The notes under the pieces: generated by a model | Seen by the model: only the letters and a program-made list of their open reading frames with translations | What the model was told of the DNA's origin: nothing | Databases searched by the model: none | Shown: positions 39,350-48,746 of the stretch, in pieces | Layout: each line of letters begins with the position of its first letter | How positions within the stretch are numbered: position 1 is the stretch's first letter | Position numbers and translations under genes: made by a program | From: Marilutibacter spongiae | GTDB taxonomy: Bacteria > Pseudomonadota > Gammaproteobacteria > Xanthomonadales > Xanthomonadaceae | Reading direction: 5' to 3' | Length of the DNA: 64,000 nt | Assembly: GCF_014145325.1 (NCBI RefSeq) | Contig: NZ_JACHTF010000005.1 | Span: 1-64,000 of the forward strand

Positions 39350-40349
39350 GTCCGCCTCCTTCAACGCCGTGGTCGTGGCCCGAGGATACTCCTGTTGCCG
39401 GGTGCCACGCGTCGACGAGGTAGAGCGGCCGCTGCTTGGCCTCTTCGTACAGCCGGCCCAGGTATTCGCCGATCAGGCCGAGGGCGATCAGCTGGATCCC
39501 GCCCAGGAACAGGATCACCGCCATCATCGTCGGCCAGCCGGCGACCGGGTCGCTCCAGAGCAGGGCCTTGACGATGATCAGCACGCCGTAGGCGAAGGCC
39601 GCCGCCGCGGTCGCCAGGCCCATGTAGGTGGCCAGGCGCAGCGGCGCGGTGGAGAAACTGGTGATGCCTTCCAGGGCGAAGTTCCACAGCCGCCACAGGT
39701 TGAACTTGCTCGCGCCGGCGACACGGGCGTCGCGCTCGTACGGGATGGCCACGCGGTTGAACCCCACCCAGCCGAACAGGCCCTTCATGAAGCGGTGGCG
39801 CTCGCGCAATTGGCCCAGCGCGGCCAGCGCGCGCGGCGACAACAGGCGGAAATCGCCGGTGTCGGCGGGGATGGGCGTCTTGGACAGGCGCCCGATCACC
39901 CGGTAGAAGGCGTGCGCGCTGGAACGCTTGATCCAGCCCTCCCCGGCACGCTGGATGCGCGTGCCGTGCACGTCGTCGAAGCCTTCGCGCCACTTGGCCA
40001 CGAAACGCGGGATCAGTTCGGGCGGGTCCTGTCCGTCGGCATCGAGGATCAACGCCGCCCCCGCCTCGATCCGGTCCAGGCCCGCGGTGAGCGCGGCCTC
40101 CTTGCCGAAGTTGCGCGAGAGCCGCAAGAGGCCGACCCGCGAGTCCGCCGCTGCGAATGCCTGGAGCAGGCCCCAGGTCCCATCGCGGCTGCCATCGTCC
40201 ACGTACAGCACGCGGGCATCGACGCCATCCTCGCGCGCCAGCGCCCCCAGCACGTCCATCAGGCGCGGATGCAGCACCGGCAGGCTGTCGGCCTCGTTGA
40301 AGGCGGCGATGACGACGGTCAGCAGGTCCCGGGCGTGCGATTGGCTCAT
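39309..40349 (-). CDS. GT2 family glycosyltransferase, polyprenyl-phosphate sugar transferase type
   Basis: The 346-residue protein has a GT-A domain (VVIAAFNEADSLPVLHPRL, VLYVDDGSRDGT, RLSRNFGKEAALTAGL, LILDADGQDPPELI, GDFRLLSPRAL, GASKFNLWRLWNFALEGITSFS) and two C-terminal transmembrane helices (about 235-300). This is the GtrB/DPM-like layout, transferring glucose or another sugar to undecaprenyl phosphate at the inner membrane. The last 35 residues after EEAKQRPLYLVDAW look like a non-conserved tail and run into the CBS gene. A TACCAT (minus, 40357-40362) lies 7 nt before the ATG. Confidence 0.92.
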   Translation of the reverse strand: MSQSHARDLLTVVIAAFNEADSLPVLHPRLMDVLGALAREDGVDARVLYVDDGSRDGTWGLLQAFAAADSRVGLLRLSRNFGKEAALTAGLDRIEAGAALILDADGQDPPELIPRFVAKWREGFDDVHGTRIQRAGEGWIKRSSAHAFYRVIGRLSKTPIPADTGDFRLLSPRALAALGQLRERHRFMKGLFGWVGFNRVAIPYERDARVAGASKFNLWRLWNFALEGITSFSTAPLRLATYMGLATAAAAFAYGVLIIVKALLWSDPVAGWPTMMAVILFLGGIQLIALGLIGEYLGRLYEEAKQRPLYLVDAWHPATGVSSGHDHGVEGGGHADRSTTARSEVT

Positions 40350-40400
40350 GCGCGCAATGGTAGCCCGTCGCCGCCCGCCGGGCGCCCCCCGGCAGGCCGG

Positions 40401-41138
40401 TCAGTCCAGTCGCTCGAGGTAGGCGACACCGCCGATGTTGCGCATCTGTCGCTGGATCGACGCGGTGCGGCGCTGCACGTAGGGCCCCGGCCGCGCCGCG
40501 CTGTAGCGCCGCGGGCTGGGCAGCACCGCCGCCAACCGGGCGGCCTGCGCGGGCCCCAGGCGGCCGGCGTCGGTGCCGAAGTACGCCTGGGCCGCGGCCT
40601 GCGCGCCGTACACCCCGTCGCCGAACTCGGCCACGTTGACGTACACCTCGACGATCCGTTGCTTGGGCCACATGGCCTCGATGAGGACGGTGTACCAGGC
40701 CTCCATCCCCTTGCGAAGCCAGCTGCGGCCGCTCCACAGGAACAGGTTCTTCGCGGTCTGCTGGCTGATCGTGCTGGCCCCGCGCACCCGCCCGCCCCGT
40801 TCGTTGCTCGCCATCGCCTTCTCGATGGCCTGCATGTCGAAGCCGCGGTGTTCGGCGAAGCGCTGGTCCTCCGACGCGATCACCGCCAGCGGCAATTGCG
40901 GGGAAATCGCCTCCAGGTCCCGCCACTGGTAGGCCACCCGATAGCCCCAATCGCGTTTGCCCCAGGCGTCCAGCTGGCGGTCGAGCATGAAGGCCGAGAA
41001 CGGCGGGTCGACGAAGCGCAGCACCAGGACCTGGCACACGCTCAGCAGGACCCACAACAGCGGCAGCCGCCAGAGCCAGTGCAGCCAGCGCCGGCGACGG
41101 CGCCGCGGTTCAGCGATGTCCCCTTGTCGACGATCCAC
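40401..41138 (-). CDS. mtgA: Monofunctional biosynthetic peptidoglycan transglycosylase
   Basis: The 245-residue protein starts at GTG 41138. A basic N-terminus and one transmembrane helix (about 19-40) lead to a GT51 domain with the catalytic Glu in [62 protein letters not shown] and [12 protein letters not shown]. It polymerises lipid II into glycan strands without a transpeptidase domain. It is divergent from hslO. Confidence 0.95.
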   Translation of the reverse strand: MDRRQGDIAEPRRRRRRWLHWLWRLPLLWVLLSVCQVLVLRFVDPPFSAFMLDRQLDAWGKRDWGYRVAYQWRDLEAISPQLPLAVIASEDQRFAEHRGFDMQAIEKAMASNERGGRVRGASTISQQTAKNLFLWSGRSWLRKGMEAWYTVLIEAMWPKQRIVEVYVNVAEFGDGVYGAQAAAQAYFGTDAGRLGPAQAARLAAVLPSPRRYSAARPGPYVQRRTASIQRQMRNIGGVAYLERLD

Positions 41139-41222
41139 GGTGCCCTCATCTTGTTCGGCCAGGCATGGGCAGTGGCGTCACCGGCGCGCGCCGCGCCCCG
41201 CCCCACTCCCTTCGAGACCATG

Positions 41223-42125
41223 ATGAGCGATACCACTCCTTCCCGCCACGACTGCCAGAGCCGTTTCCTGATCGAGCAGGCCGGCGTCCGGGGCGTGCAC
41301 GTGCAACTGCGCGACAGCTGGCAGCGCATCGTCGGCCAGGACGCCTACCCCGCCGCGGTCGCCGAACTCCTGGGCGAGGCCACCGCCGCCGCCGCCCTGT
41401 TCACCGGCCATGCCAAGGTCGACGGCCGGCTTTCGGTGCAACTGCGCGGCAACGGCGCCCTGCGCACCCTGTTCGCCGAATGCACCGCGGCCGGCACCCT
41501 GCGCGGCATCGCCCAGGTGGCCGAGGGTGCCCAGCCCTCGCGCGACCTGCGGGAGCTCGGCCCCGACGCCCTGCTGGCGATCACCATCGAGAACCCGGCC
41601 CTGGGCCAGCGCGAGCCGATGCGCTACCAGGGCATGGTCGAGCTGAGCGCCGACAACCTGGCCGGCGCCTTCGAGGACTACTTCATCCAGTCCGAGCAGT
41701 TGCCGACCCGGCTCATGCTGGCCGTCGACGGCGAGCGGGCCGCGGGTCTCATGCTGCAGAAGCTGCCCGGCGACGAGGGCGACTCCGATGGCTGGACGCG
41801 CGCCGGCGCGCTTTTCGACACGATCGTCACGGACGAACTGCTCACATTGCCGGCAGAGACCTTGCTGACCCGCCTGTTCCACGAGGACGGGGTCCGCATG
41901 CTGGGGCAACGCCCGCTGGCCTTCGCCTGTTCCTGTTCGGCCGAGCGGGTCGAGTCGATGCTGGTATCGCTCGGGGAGGATGAGGCACGCGCCGCCGCGG
42001 CCGATGGGGAGGCCCACATCCGTTGTGAGTTCTGTGGGCAGCAGTACCGTTTCAGCCGGGACGAGATCGAACACCTCTTCGCCACCCGCGCGGCCTCGAT
42101 GGAGGCGCCGGACCGGGCGCAATGA
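41223..42125 (+). CDS. hslO: Redox-regulated molecular chaperone Hsp33
   Basis: The 300-residue holdase has the zinc redox switch at its end: FACSCSAERV (C-x-C) and IRCEFCGQQY (C-x2-C). The N-terminal domain has FLIEQAGVRGVHVQL, GEATAAAALFTGHAKVDGRLSVQL and LGPDALLAITIEN. Oxidative stress disulfide-bonds the cysteines and activates chaperone binding. Start is ATG 41223 or the in-frame ATG directly before it (41220). Confidence 0.96.
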   Translation: MSDTTPSRHDCQSRFLIEQAGVRGVHVQLRDSWQRIVGQDAYPAAVAELLGEATAAAALFTGHAKVDGRLSVQLRGNGALRTLFAECTAAGTLRGIAQVAEGAQPSRDLRELGPDALLAITIENPALGQREPMRYQGMVELSADNLAGAFEDYFIQSEQLPTRLMLAVDGERAAGLMLQKLPGDEGDSDGWTRAGALFDTIVTDELLTLPAETLLTRLFHEDGVRMLGQRPLAFACSCSAERVESMLVSLGEDEARAAAADGEAHIRCEFCGQQYRFSRDEIEHLFATRAASMEAPDRAQ

Positions 42126-42183
42126 GGCGGTCACGTCCCGGTAACCGGAATGTGTCGCACTTCAAACTACCGACCGGCGGCGA

Positions 42184-42212
42184 TTGTTAAAGGAAAATTA
42201 ACGTTTTATAGT
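42184..42212 (+). promoter_or_regulatory. Promoter of the 42264 outer-membrane gene
   Basis: TTGTTA (42184-42189), 17 bp, then TATAGT (42207-42212) form a good sigma70-type promoter within an unusually A/T-rich island. A TTAACG sits in the spacer, a string that also occurs upstream of the TonB receptor and Rhs genes. Confidence 0.6.
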
Positions 42213-42263
42213 CTGAATCCGGAATAAAGGAACTCTTCCAGCCTTCGCTGGTCACAGCCAACG

Positions 42264-43136
42264 ATGCACGCGCGCCTGCTCCAGCTACCCCTTGCCCTCC
42301 TGCTCGCCCTGGGCGCGGCGACGGGCGCGCACGCGCAGGAGAGCCGCTCCGGCGCGTCGACCGATTCCACGGTCCTGCCGGTGCTCAACAATGCCAACGG
42401 CAAGCTCGAGGCCGTGCTCCTGCTCGAGCCCACCGGTGGACAGGGCAACACCGCCCGCCTGCGGTTCGGCGGCAACAACACCCTGGACGCCGCCTTCGGC
42501 CTGTCCGCCGGCAACACGCTGGGCCTGGTCTGCGACCGCAAGACGGGCCTGGCCAGCGCCATCGGCAATCTCGCCAACCACTGCATGCTGGCCTCCCTGG
42601 ACCAGGACTCGCGCGCCGGCGCCAGCCAACAGGCCACGCTCGGCGCCTCGTTCGGCAACGCCGACCGGCGGGTGGGCATGCTGCTGGGCGAAGGCCGCGA
42701 CCAGCTGCCGGCCTGGCTGAGCCCCACGGGCCGCAACAGCAAGTACGACCAGAACACCCTCACGCTCTACGGCCAGAAGAACATCGGCCGGGAGGCCACC
42801 GTGTCCATTGGCGGTACCTGGGCCAAGGCCCGGCTGATCCCGGCTTCGGACCTGCCCGTGGGCTTCAGCGAGCGCTGGACCAGCAAGAGCCTCACCCTGG
42901 GCGCCGAGGTGGGCAACTTCGGGGCCAATATCGTCGGCCGCGTCATCGACATGCCCGGCCAGCCCGGCCAGTGGGAAGGCCTCGGCATCGGCCTGACCTG
43001 GCGTACCCCCTGGAGCGGCCAGCTCAGCGTCGGCGCCGAGAACGTCATCACCCGCGGCAAGAATCCGTTCGCGCCGAATTCGGCCGAACAGGACGAAGGC
43101 ACCGTCCCCTATGTGCGCTACGAGCAGGATCTGTAG
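42264..43136 (+). CDS. Putative outer-membrane barrel protein of unknown function
   Basis: The 290-residue protein has a signal peptide (1-24, ending AHA). The mature sequence alternates polar and hydrophobic residues in short Gly/Asn-rich strands (KLEAVLLLEPTGGQGNTARLRFGG, GREATVSIGGTWAKARLI, SLTLGAEVGNFGANIVGRV, SGQLSVGAENVITRG) and ends VPYVRYEQDL. This looks like an outer-membrane beta-barrel, though the C-terminal residue is Leu, not Phe. I recognise no named family. It has its own promoter and terminator and lies just upstream of a TonB-dependent receptor on the same strand. Confidence 0.7.
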   Translation: MHARLLQLPLALLLALGAATGAHAQESRSGASTDSTVLPVLNNANGKLEAVLLLEPTGGQGNTARLRFGGNNTLDAAFGLSAGNTLGLVCDRKTGLASAIGNLANHCMLASLDQDSRAGASQQATLGASFGNADRRVGMLLGEGRDQLPAWLSPTGRNSKYDQNTLTLYGQKNIGREATVSIGGTWAKARLIPASDLPVGFSERWTSKSLTLGAEVGNFGANIVGRVIDMPGQPGQWEGLGIGLTWRTPWSGQLSVGAENVITRGKNPFAPNSAEQDEGTVPYVRYEQDL

Positions 43137-43191
43137 CGGCGAGAATCACGAAAATTCAACATTTGGCTTTAGCAAGCCATTGATCCGACAC

Positions 43192-43222
43192 AAAAAACCG
43201 CCCTTAACAGGGCGGTTTTTTT
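43192..43222 (+). terminator. Rho-independent terminator between the barrel gene and the TonB receptor
   Basis: CCGCCC (43198-43203) and GGGCGG (43210-43215) form the stem, with A6 before it and T7 after it (43216-43222). It could act in both directions. Confidence 0.88.
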
Positions 43223-43352
43223 CGTTTGTTAACGACACTTTAATTTTTCGGCCAAGGGGGCTACTATCGGCTCCGACCTTGCCGTATTTGGCGTCTTTCT
43301 TGACGCTGGCGGCGGGTTCCCATGGGAAACCAAGACTGACTTGGAGAGAGAG

Positions 43353-46187
43353 ATGACCTTGAAGACCACCCAGCTCCGCGACGCGATTACCTTCGCACTC
43401 GCCGTGGGCGCCACGGCTGCTGCCGGAACGGGCGTTGCATTCGCCCAGGACAGCGAAGAGCAGGCCACCACCCTCGATCGCATCGAGGTGACCGGTTCGC
43501 GCATCAAGCGCACCGACATCGAAACCTCGCAGCCGATCTTCTCGCTTTCGCGCGAAGACATCTCGGCACAAGGCCTGACCTCGGTCGGCGACGTGATCCA
43601 GAACATCAGCGCCAACGGTTCGACGCTGAACACCACCATGAACAACGGTGGTAACGGTGAAACCCGCGTCAACCTGCGCAACCTCGGCTCCAACCGCACC
43701 CTGGTGCTGGTCAATGGCCGCCGTTGGGTGGGTGGTACCGGTCTCGGCGGCGCCGTCGACCTGAACACCATCCCGACCGCCGCCGTCGAGCGCATCGAAG
43801 TCCTGAAGGACGGTGCCTCCTCGATCTACGGCTCCGACGCCATCGCCGGCGTGGTCAACGTCATCCTGCGCCAGAATTTCGACGGCGCGGAAGCCAACGT
43901 CTACCTCGGCCAGTTCGACAAGGGCGACGGCGCGACCGAAGCCTACGACTTCATCGTCGGCAGCACCGGCGACCGCTGGTCGGCCATGATGGGCGTCGGC
44001 TACGTCAAGCAGGATCCGGTCTGGGCGGGCGACCGCGAGATCTCGGCGGTGCCGGTCTTCGGTTCCACCCCGGGCCTGGGCGGCAGCTCGACCACCCCGG
44101 ATGGCCGTTACTGCATCCTGGACACCACCACCTTCGCCTGCGCCAATCCCGATGGCGCCTATGGCCTGTGGCGCGCCAACCCGAACGACCCGCGCGGCTG
44201 GACCGAGTGGGCCGGCACCCCGGACAACTTCAACTTCGCTCCGCTGAACTACCTGCTGACCCCGCAGGAGCGCACCTCGGTGTTCGCCAGCGGCTCGCTG
44301 GACATCAGCGACAACCTGCGTTTCAAGAGCACCGTCACCTACAACCAGCGCAAGTCCGAGCAGCTGCTCGCGGCCATGCCGGTGGTGGTGGGCTTCCCGG
44401 GCGCCCCGCAGGCGGCCGACATCGTCATCAGCGCCGACAGCATCTACAACCCCTACGGCCAGGACATCAACTGGATCCAGCGCCGTGCGGTCGAGACCGG
44501 TGGCCGTTCGTTCAAGCAGACCGTCGACACCTTCGCGTTCGACGGCGCTTTCGAAGGCAGCTTCGAGGTCGGCGACAAGTTCTTCGACTGGGAAGCCGGC
44601 ATGTTCTTCGGTGAGAACCGTTCGAACGACGCGACCAACGGCCTGCTGACCTACACTGCCATCCGCAACGCGCTTGGCCCGTCGATGCTCGTCAATGGCG
44701 TCCCGACCTGCGTCGGCACCCCGGGCGATGCCAGCACCGCGATCGCGGGCTGCGTGCCGGCCAACTTCCTGGGCGGTGCGGGCACGATCACCCCGGAAAT
44801 GCTGAACTACCTGACGTTCGAAGCCCACGAGCAGCTGGGTTACAAGCAGAAGAGCTACTTCGCGAACATCGGCGGCGACCTGTTCGACCTGCCGGGTGGC
44901 CCGCTGGCCTTCTCGTTCGGCCTCGAGCACCGCGAAGAGTCCGGCTACGACCGTCCGGACGCGCTGATCGCCGCCGGCGACACCACCGGCAACTCGCGCA
45001 CGCCGACCTCGGGCAGCTACTCGCTCGACGAGGCCTACCTCGAGCTGGCCATCCCGGTGCTGTCCGACGTCCCGGGTGCCCGCCTGCTGGACTTCAGCGT
45101 CGCGACCCGCTACTCGGACTACAGCAACTTCGGCGACACCCTCAACAGCAAGTTCGGTTTCCGCTGGAAGCCGATCGACGACCTGCTGATCCGCGGCAAC
45201 TGGGCCGAGGGCTTCCGCGCACCGTCGATCAACGAGCTGTTCCAGGGCGTGGGCGACAGCTTCCCGACCATCAGCGATCCGTGTAACAACGTGAACTGGG
45301 GCAACCTGAGCGCCGCCGCGCAGAACCGCTGCGTCGCCGATGGCGTCCCGACGGGCGGTTACAACCAGGTCAACTCGCAGATCCGCATCAGCGTCGGCGG
45401 CAACCCGAACCTGCTGCCGGAGAAGGCGACCAACCAGACCCTGGGCTTCGTGTACAACCCCAGCTGGCTGGAAGGCTTCGACATCTCGCTGGATTGGTGG
45501 AAGATCGAGCTCGAGGACACCATCACCACGTTCTCCGGCGACTTCATCCTCGATGACTGCTACAACAACGGCAACGGGCAGGCCTGCGGCCTGATCACCC
45601 GTGGCGGCGGTGGCTTCATCACCGACCTGCTGGCGGCTGGCCTGAACATTGGTAGCCGTGAAGTGGAAGGCTACGACATGACCATCGGTTATCGTCTGCC
45701 GGAAACCTCGTGGGGCAAGTTCTCGTTCGTGTGGGATAGCACCTACATGTCCAAGTTCGAGGACAACAACGACGGCGACAACCAGGTCGGCGAGTACTTC
45801 GATCGCAGCAACAACTGGCGCATCCGTTCGAACCTGATGACCCGTTGGGAAATGGGCGATTGGGGTGCGACCTGGGCCCTGCGTTACTACGACTCGCAGG
45901 TCGAGGACTGCTCGGGCTACAACGCTGCCAACACGCAGCTGCTGTGCTCGGATCCGGACCGTCGTACCGCAGAAGGCCCGGCGCCGCGCAACAAGCTCGA
46001 CGACACCTTCTACAACGACGTCAGCGCTTACTGGAACGCGCCGTGGAACGGCCAGATCGCTGTGGGTATCAACAACATCTTTGACGAGGATCCGCCGTTC
46101 TCGGCTTCGACCTTCGCCAACAGCTTCGATCCCCAGTACGAAGTCCCGGGCCAGTTCTTCTACATGCGCTACACGCAGAAGTTCTGA
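43353..46187 (+). CDS. TonB-dependent outer-membrane receptor
   Basis: The 944-residue protein has a long signal peptide (to AFA, about 32), a TonB-box region and plug (LDRIEVTGSRIKRTD, LTSVGDVIQNISANGSTLNTTMNNGGNGETRVNLRNLGSNRTLVLVNGRRW, VERIEVLKDGASSIYGSDAIAGVVNVIL), and a 22-strand barrel ending FFYMRYTQKF with the C-terminal Phe. It belongs to the large subclass in Xanthomonadaceae and Caulobacterales suspected to import oligosaccharides or peptides; the substrate is unknown. GGAGAG precedes ATG 43353. A terminator follows directly. Confidence 0.95.
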   Translation: MTLKTTQLRDAITFALAVGATAAAGTGVAFAQDSEEQATTLDRIEVTGSRIKRTDIETSQPIFSLSREDISAQGLTSVGDVIQNISANGSTLNTTMNNGGNGETRVNLRNLGSNRTLVLVNGRRWVGGTGLGGAVDLNTIPTAAVERIEVLKDGASSIYGSDAIAGVVNVILRQNFDGAEANVYLGQFDKGDGATEAYDFIVGSTGDRWSAMMGVGYVKQDPVWAGDREISAVPVFGSTPGLGGSSTTPDGRYCILDTTTFACANPDGAYGLWRANPNDPRGWTEWAGTPDNFNFAPLNYLLTPQERTSVFASGSLDISDNLRFKSTVTYNQRKSEQLLAAMPVVVGFPGAPQAADIVISADSIYNPYGQDINWIQRRAVETGGRSFKQTVDTFAFDGAFEGSFEVGDKFFDWEAGMFFGENRSNDATNGLLTYTAIRNALGPSMLVNGVPTCVGTPGDASTAIAGCVPANFLGGAGTITPEMLNYLTFEAHEQLGYKQKSYFANIGGDLFDLPGGPLAFSFGLEHREESGYDRPDALIAAGDTTGNSRTPTSGSYSLDEAYLELAIPVLSDVPGARLLDFSVATRYSDYSNFGDTLNSKFGFRWKPIDDLLIRGNWAEGFRAPSINELFQGVGDSFPTISDPCNNVNWGNLSAAAQNRCVADGVPTGGYNQVNSQIRISVGGNPNLLPEKATNQTLGFVYNPSWLEGFDISLDWWKIELEDTITTFSGDFILDDCYNNGNGQACGLITRGGGGFITDLLAAGLNIGSREVEGYDMTIGYRLPETSWGKFSFVWDSTYMSKFEDNNDGDNQVGEYFDRSNNWRIRSNLMTRWEMGDWGATWALRYYDSQVEDCSGYNAANTQLLCSDPDRRTAEGPAPRNKLDDTFYNDVSAYWNAPWNGQIAVGINNIFDEDPPFSASTFANSFDPQYEVPGQFFYMRYTQKF

Positions 46188-46211
46188 TCGACCCGATCTT
46201 GCGTTACCTTG

Positions 46212-46241
46212 CTACGGCCCCGAAAGGGGCCGTAGTTTTTT
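46212..46241 (+). terminator. Strong terminator after the TonB receptor
   Basis: CTACGGCCCC (46212-46221), a GAAA tetraloop and GGGGCCGTAG (46226-46235) form a perfect 10-bp stem followed by TTTTTT (46236-46241). Confidence 0.93.
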
Positions 46242-46282
46242 CCGACACCCGCCCGCCACCGCCCACGCCGGAAGCCGCCGCC

Positions 46283-46942
46283 ATGACGCTGCAGATCAGT
46301 CCGATGTTCGCCGTCCCCATGGCCCAGGACACCCATCCCGAGGCCGATGCGCTCAATGCCCGGATCAAGCCCCTGCTGCTGGCCCGCGAGGCCGAGGGGG
46401 CGCGCTACGCGAACCCCAACCCCTCGCTGAAGCAGCAGGCGGGCGTGTTCGAGAGCGACTTCAACCTGTTCGCCTGGCCGGACGAGTGCATCCAGCAACT
46501 GCGGCACTTCTGCTGGACCGCCTTGGGGCGCACGATCCAGGACCTCAATGGCTACGGCGCGGAGGAGATGCAGCGGCTGCAGATCTTCTCGCACACCTGG
46601 TTCCACGTGACTCGCCATGGCGGATTCACGATCATGCACACGCACCCGATGGCGTCATGGTCGGGCGTCTACTGCGTCGACCCGGGCGAGACCCCGGCCG
46701 ACCGCGAGGAGTCGGGCGTGCTGCGCTTTCACAGCCCGCACCATTACAGCAACTACTTCACCGATGCCGGCAACATGCGCCAGCGCCCGCCCTACCACCA
46801 CGGTACCTGGAGCATCCGCTTCAAGGCGGGGCAACTGGTGCTGTTCCCGTCGTGGCTGCAGCATGAGGTCCTGCCCTTCTACGGCAACGACGAGCGCATC
46901 ACGATCGCCTTCAACTGCTGGTTCGGCATGAAGGACGCCTGA
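46283..46942 (+). CDS. Putative 2OG-Fe(II) oxygenase, TIGR02466 type
   Basis: The 219-residue protein begins MTLQISPMFAVPMAQDTHPE. The core FSHTWFHVTRHGGFTIMHTHPMASWSGVYCVDPGE holds the likely Fe(II) ligands H119/H121, and PSWLQHEVLPFYGNDERITIAFNCWF gives the distal His and the 2OG-binding Arg. This is the TIGR02466 pattern, a predicted oxygenase of unknown substrate frequently near TonB receptors and sulfotransferases. It lies after the receptor terminator and is convergent with the TPR-sulfotransferase gene. Confidence 0.85.
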   Translation: MTLQISPMFAVPMAQDTHPEADALNARIKPLLLAREAEGARYANPNPSLKQQAGVFESDFNLFAWPDECIQQLRHFCWTALGRTIQDLNGYGAEEMQRLQIFSHTWFHVTRHGGFTIMHTHPMASWSGVYCVDPGETPADREESGVLRFHSPHHYSNYFTDAGNMRQRPPYHHGTWSIRFKAGQLVLFPSWLQHEVLPFYGNDERITIAFNCWFGMKDA

Positions 46943-46953
46943 GGCCGCGCGCC

Positions 46954-48576
46954 TCAGTCCCCGTCCGCCGCGAGCAGCGGCGCAAGGCCTTCCCGCAGCG
47001 GCTGCAGGTGGGCCGCGTAGGCACGCCAGGCGCCACCGCGATTGCGCAGGATGCCCTGGCGAACGCTGCCGATGCTGGCCGTGGCCGAATAACCACCGGA
47101 GCGGCCGACATCCAGCACCGAGGGCACGAAATCCAGGCCGCAGAACGCCAGCAGGCGACGCGACTGCCCGTCGGGGTCGTCGACGAAGGCCTGGTAGTCG
47201 ACCTCGAGGATCCGCTCCGGCCAGCGCTCGCGCCAGTGCGCCATCAGCGCCCGGTAGCCCAGGTAGTAGCGCGCCAGCGAGGACTGGTCGTAGCTGTAGC
47301 CCGCGGCTCCGGTGAAGAAAGTGCGCAGGTTGGAGAAGCAGGTGTCCATGGGGTCGCGCCGCATGTGCACGATGCGCGCCTCCGGCATCGACGCCAGGAT
47401 GTAACCGGTGAGCAGGAAGTTGGACGGCAGCTTCTCGGTGAACACGGCGCGCTCGCCTGCCTTCCAGCGCGCGTGCGCGCGGAAGCGCAGGGCCGCCATG
47501 CGCAGGCCCTCGGCGTCGATTCGCTCGATCATGCGCTCGTCGACGACCTCGTTGCACAGGTGGTCGGCGGCCGCGCACATCGCCGCCGGCATCACGTAGC
47601 TCTCGCCGCCGTCGACGACGTCGGGATGGCCCGACAGCACGCGCTCGACCACGCTGGTGCCGGAGCGGAACATGCCGACGATGAAGACTGGACGAGGCCC
47701 CGGACCCGGAGCGGGCGCCTCGTCGGGCAGCGCCTGGGGTAGCGGCGCCGCGGCGAGGGCCTGGAACAGGCGTTGCTGGCGGGCGTCGTCATGCCGGGCG
47801 GCCTGCCGCTTCACCCGGCAGCCGCGCTCCAGCGCGGCCCATGCCCCTTCGACGTCGCCCGCCGCATGGCGGAGGTTGTGCAGGGCGAAGGCGAGATAGG
47901 CCTCGTCCTCGCTTCCGGGACGCACGCGTGCAAGCTCGCCTTCAATCGCGCGCATGTCGGTTTGTGCATGCGCCGCGTCGTCCTGCAGGGTAAGCATCCA
48001 GCGCACGTGCGGCGGTGCCTCGCCACCCATCGCAAGCGCCTCGCGCAACGCCGCCGAGGCGCCGGCCGCGTCGCCCGCGACGAAGGCCATGGTCCCACGC
48101 AGCACATGCGTGTCGCGGTCGGGCGGCCCCAGGGCGGATGCGCGCTCCAGCAGGGCCTGCATGGGCGCGTAGAGGCCGATGGGGCCCAACTCGGCGGCGA
48201 GCATGGACAGACCCCGGGCGTCGCGGCTGTGCGCCCAGCCGCTTCGCGACACGACCGCGGCCACCTGTTCGTGCAGCTCGAACCGGCGCAGCAGGCGGAC
48301 CAGGTGCCAGGCGAACTCCAGGTTGGCCGGGGTGCAGTCCGACAGGTCGAGCGCGACCGCCAGCGCATCGCGGTATCGGTCCGCGCCCAACAGGAAATGC
48401 GCCTGCTGCAGGCGGGCGGGCAGGCAATCGGGCCGGGCATCGACGATCGCCTGCATGCAGGCCGCTGCCGCGGCCATGTCTCCCTGCCCCGCCATCGCCA
48501 TGCCGCGCTGCCACTGCGGCCCGAACGCGGTCGGGAGCGGGTAGCCGTGGATGTCGATGGTCGAGCCTGGAGGCAT
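46954..48576 (-). CDS. TPR-containing sulfotransferase family protein
   Basis: The 540-residue cytoplasmic protein (MPPGSTIDIHGYPLPTAFGP) has an N-terminal helical repeat region of TPR type (about 20-285) and a C-terminal sulfotransferase domain. The PAPS loop is VFIVGMFRSGTSVVERVLSG (5'-PSB, with RSGTS), and the 3'-phosphate motif is RIVHMRRDPMDTCFSNLRTFF. This matches the bacterial TPR-sulfotransferase group related to tyrosylprotein sulfotransferases. Substrate is unknown; a peptide or protein is plausible given the TPR part. ATG 48576 follows GGAGG closely. The longer ORF is not supported. Confidence 0.88.
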   Translation of the reverse strand: MPPGSTIDIHGYPLPTAFGPQWQRGMAMAGQGDMAAAAACMQAIVDARPDCLPARLQQAHFLLGADRYRDALAVALDLSDCTPANLEFAWHLVRLLRRFELHEQVAAVVSRSGWAHSRDARGLSMLAAELGPIGLYAPMQALLERASALGPPDRDTHVLRGTMAFVAGDAAGASAALREALAMGGEAPPHVRWMLTLQDDAAHAQTDMRAIEGELARVRPGSEDEAYLAFALHNLRHAAGDVEGAWAALERGCRVKRQAARHDDARQQRLFQALAAAPLPQALPDEAPAPGPGPRPVFIVGMFRSGTSVVERVLSGHPDVVDGGESYVMPAAMCAAADHLCNEVVDERMIERIDAEGLRMAALRFRAHARWKAGERAVFTEKLPSNFLLTGYILASMPEARIVHMRRDPMDTCFSNLRTFFTGAAGYSYDQSSLARYYLGYRALMAHWRERWPERILEVDYQAFVDDPDGQSRRLLAFCGLDFVPSVLDVGRSGGYSATASIGSVRQGILRNRGGAWRAYAAHLQPLREGLAPLLAADGD

Positions 48577-48746
48577 GGGCGCCGGACCGGAGGGGTGGAA
48601 ATGGCGACGCGACGCGCGTCGGACGCCCGATGGTAGCAGGGCGCCAGATGCCTGCCACCGCGGGCGCGCGCGTGGATGGGCCATCGCGGTGGGCATCTGG
48701 TAGCGTGGCCGCATCCTTCGCACGCAGCCCCGCGCACGGACCCATA

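Noticed and set aside
39201-41222. Long in-frame extension before hslO
   Set aside because: It runs antisense through the CBS, GT2 and mtgA genes and has no Hsp33 homology.
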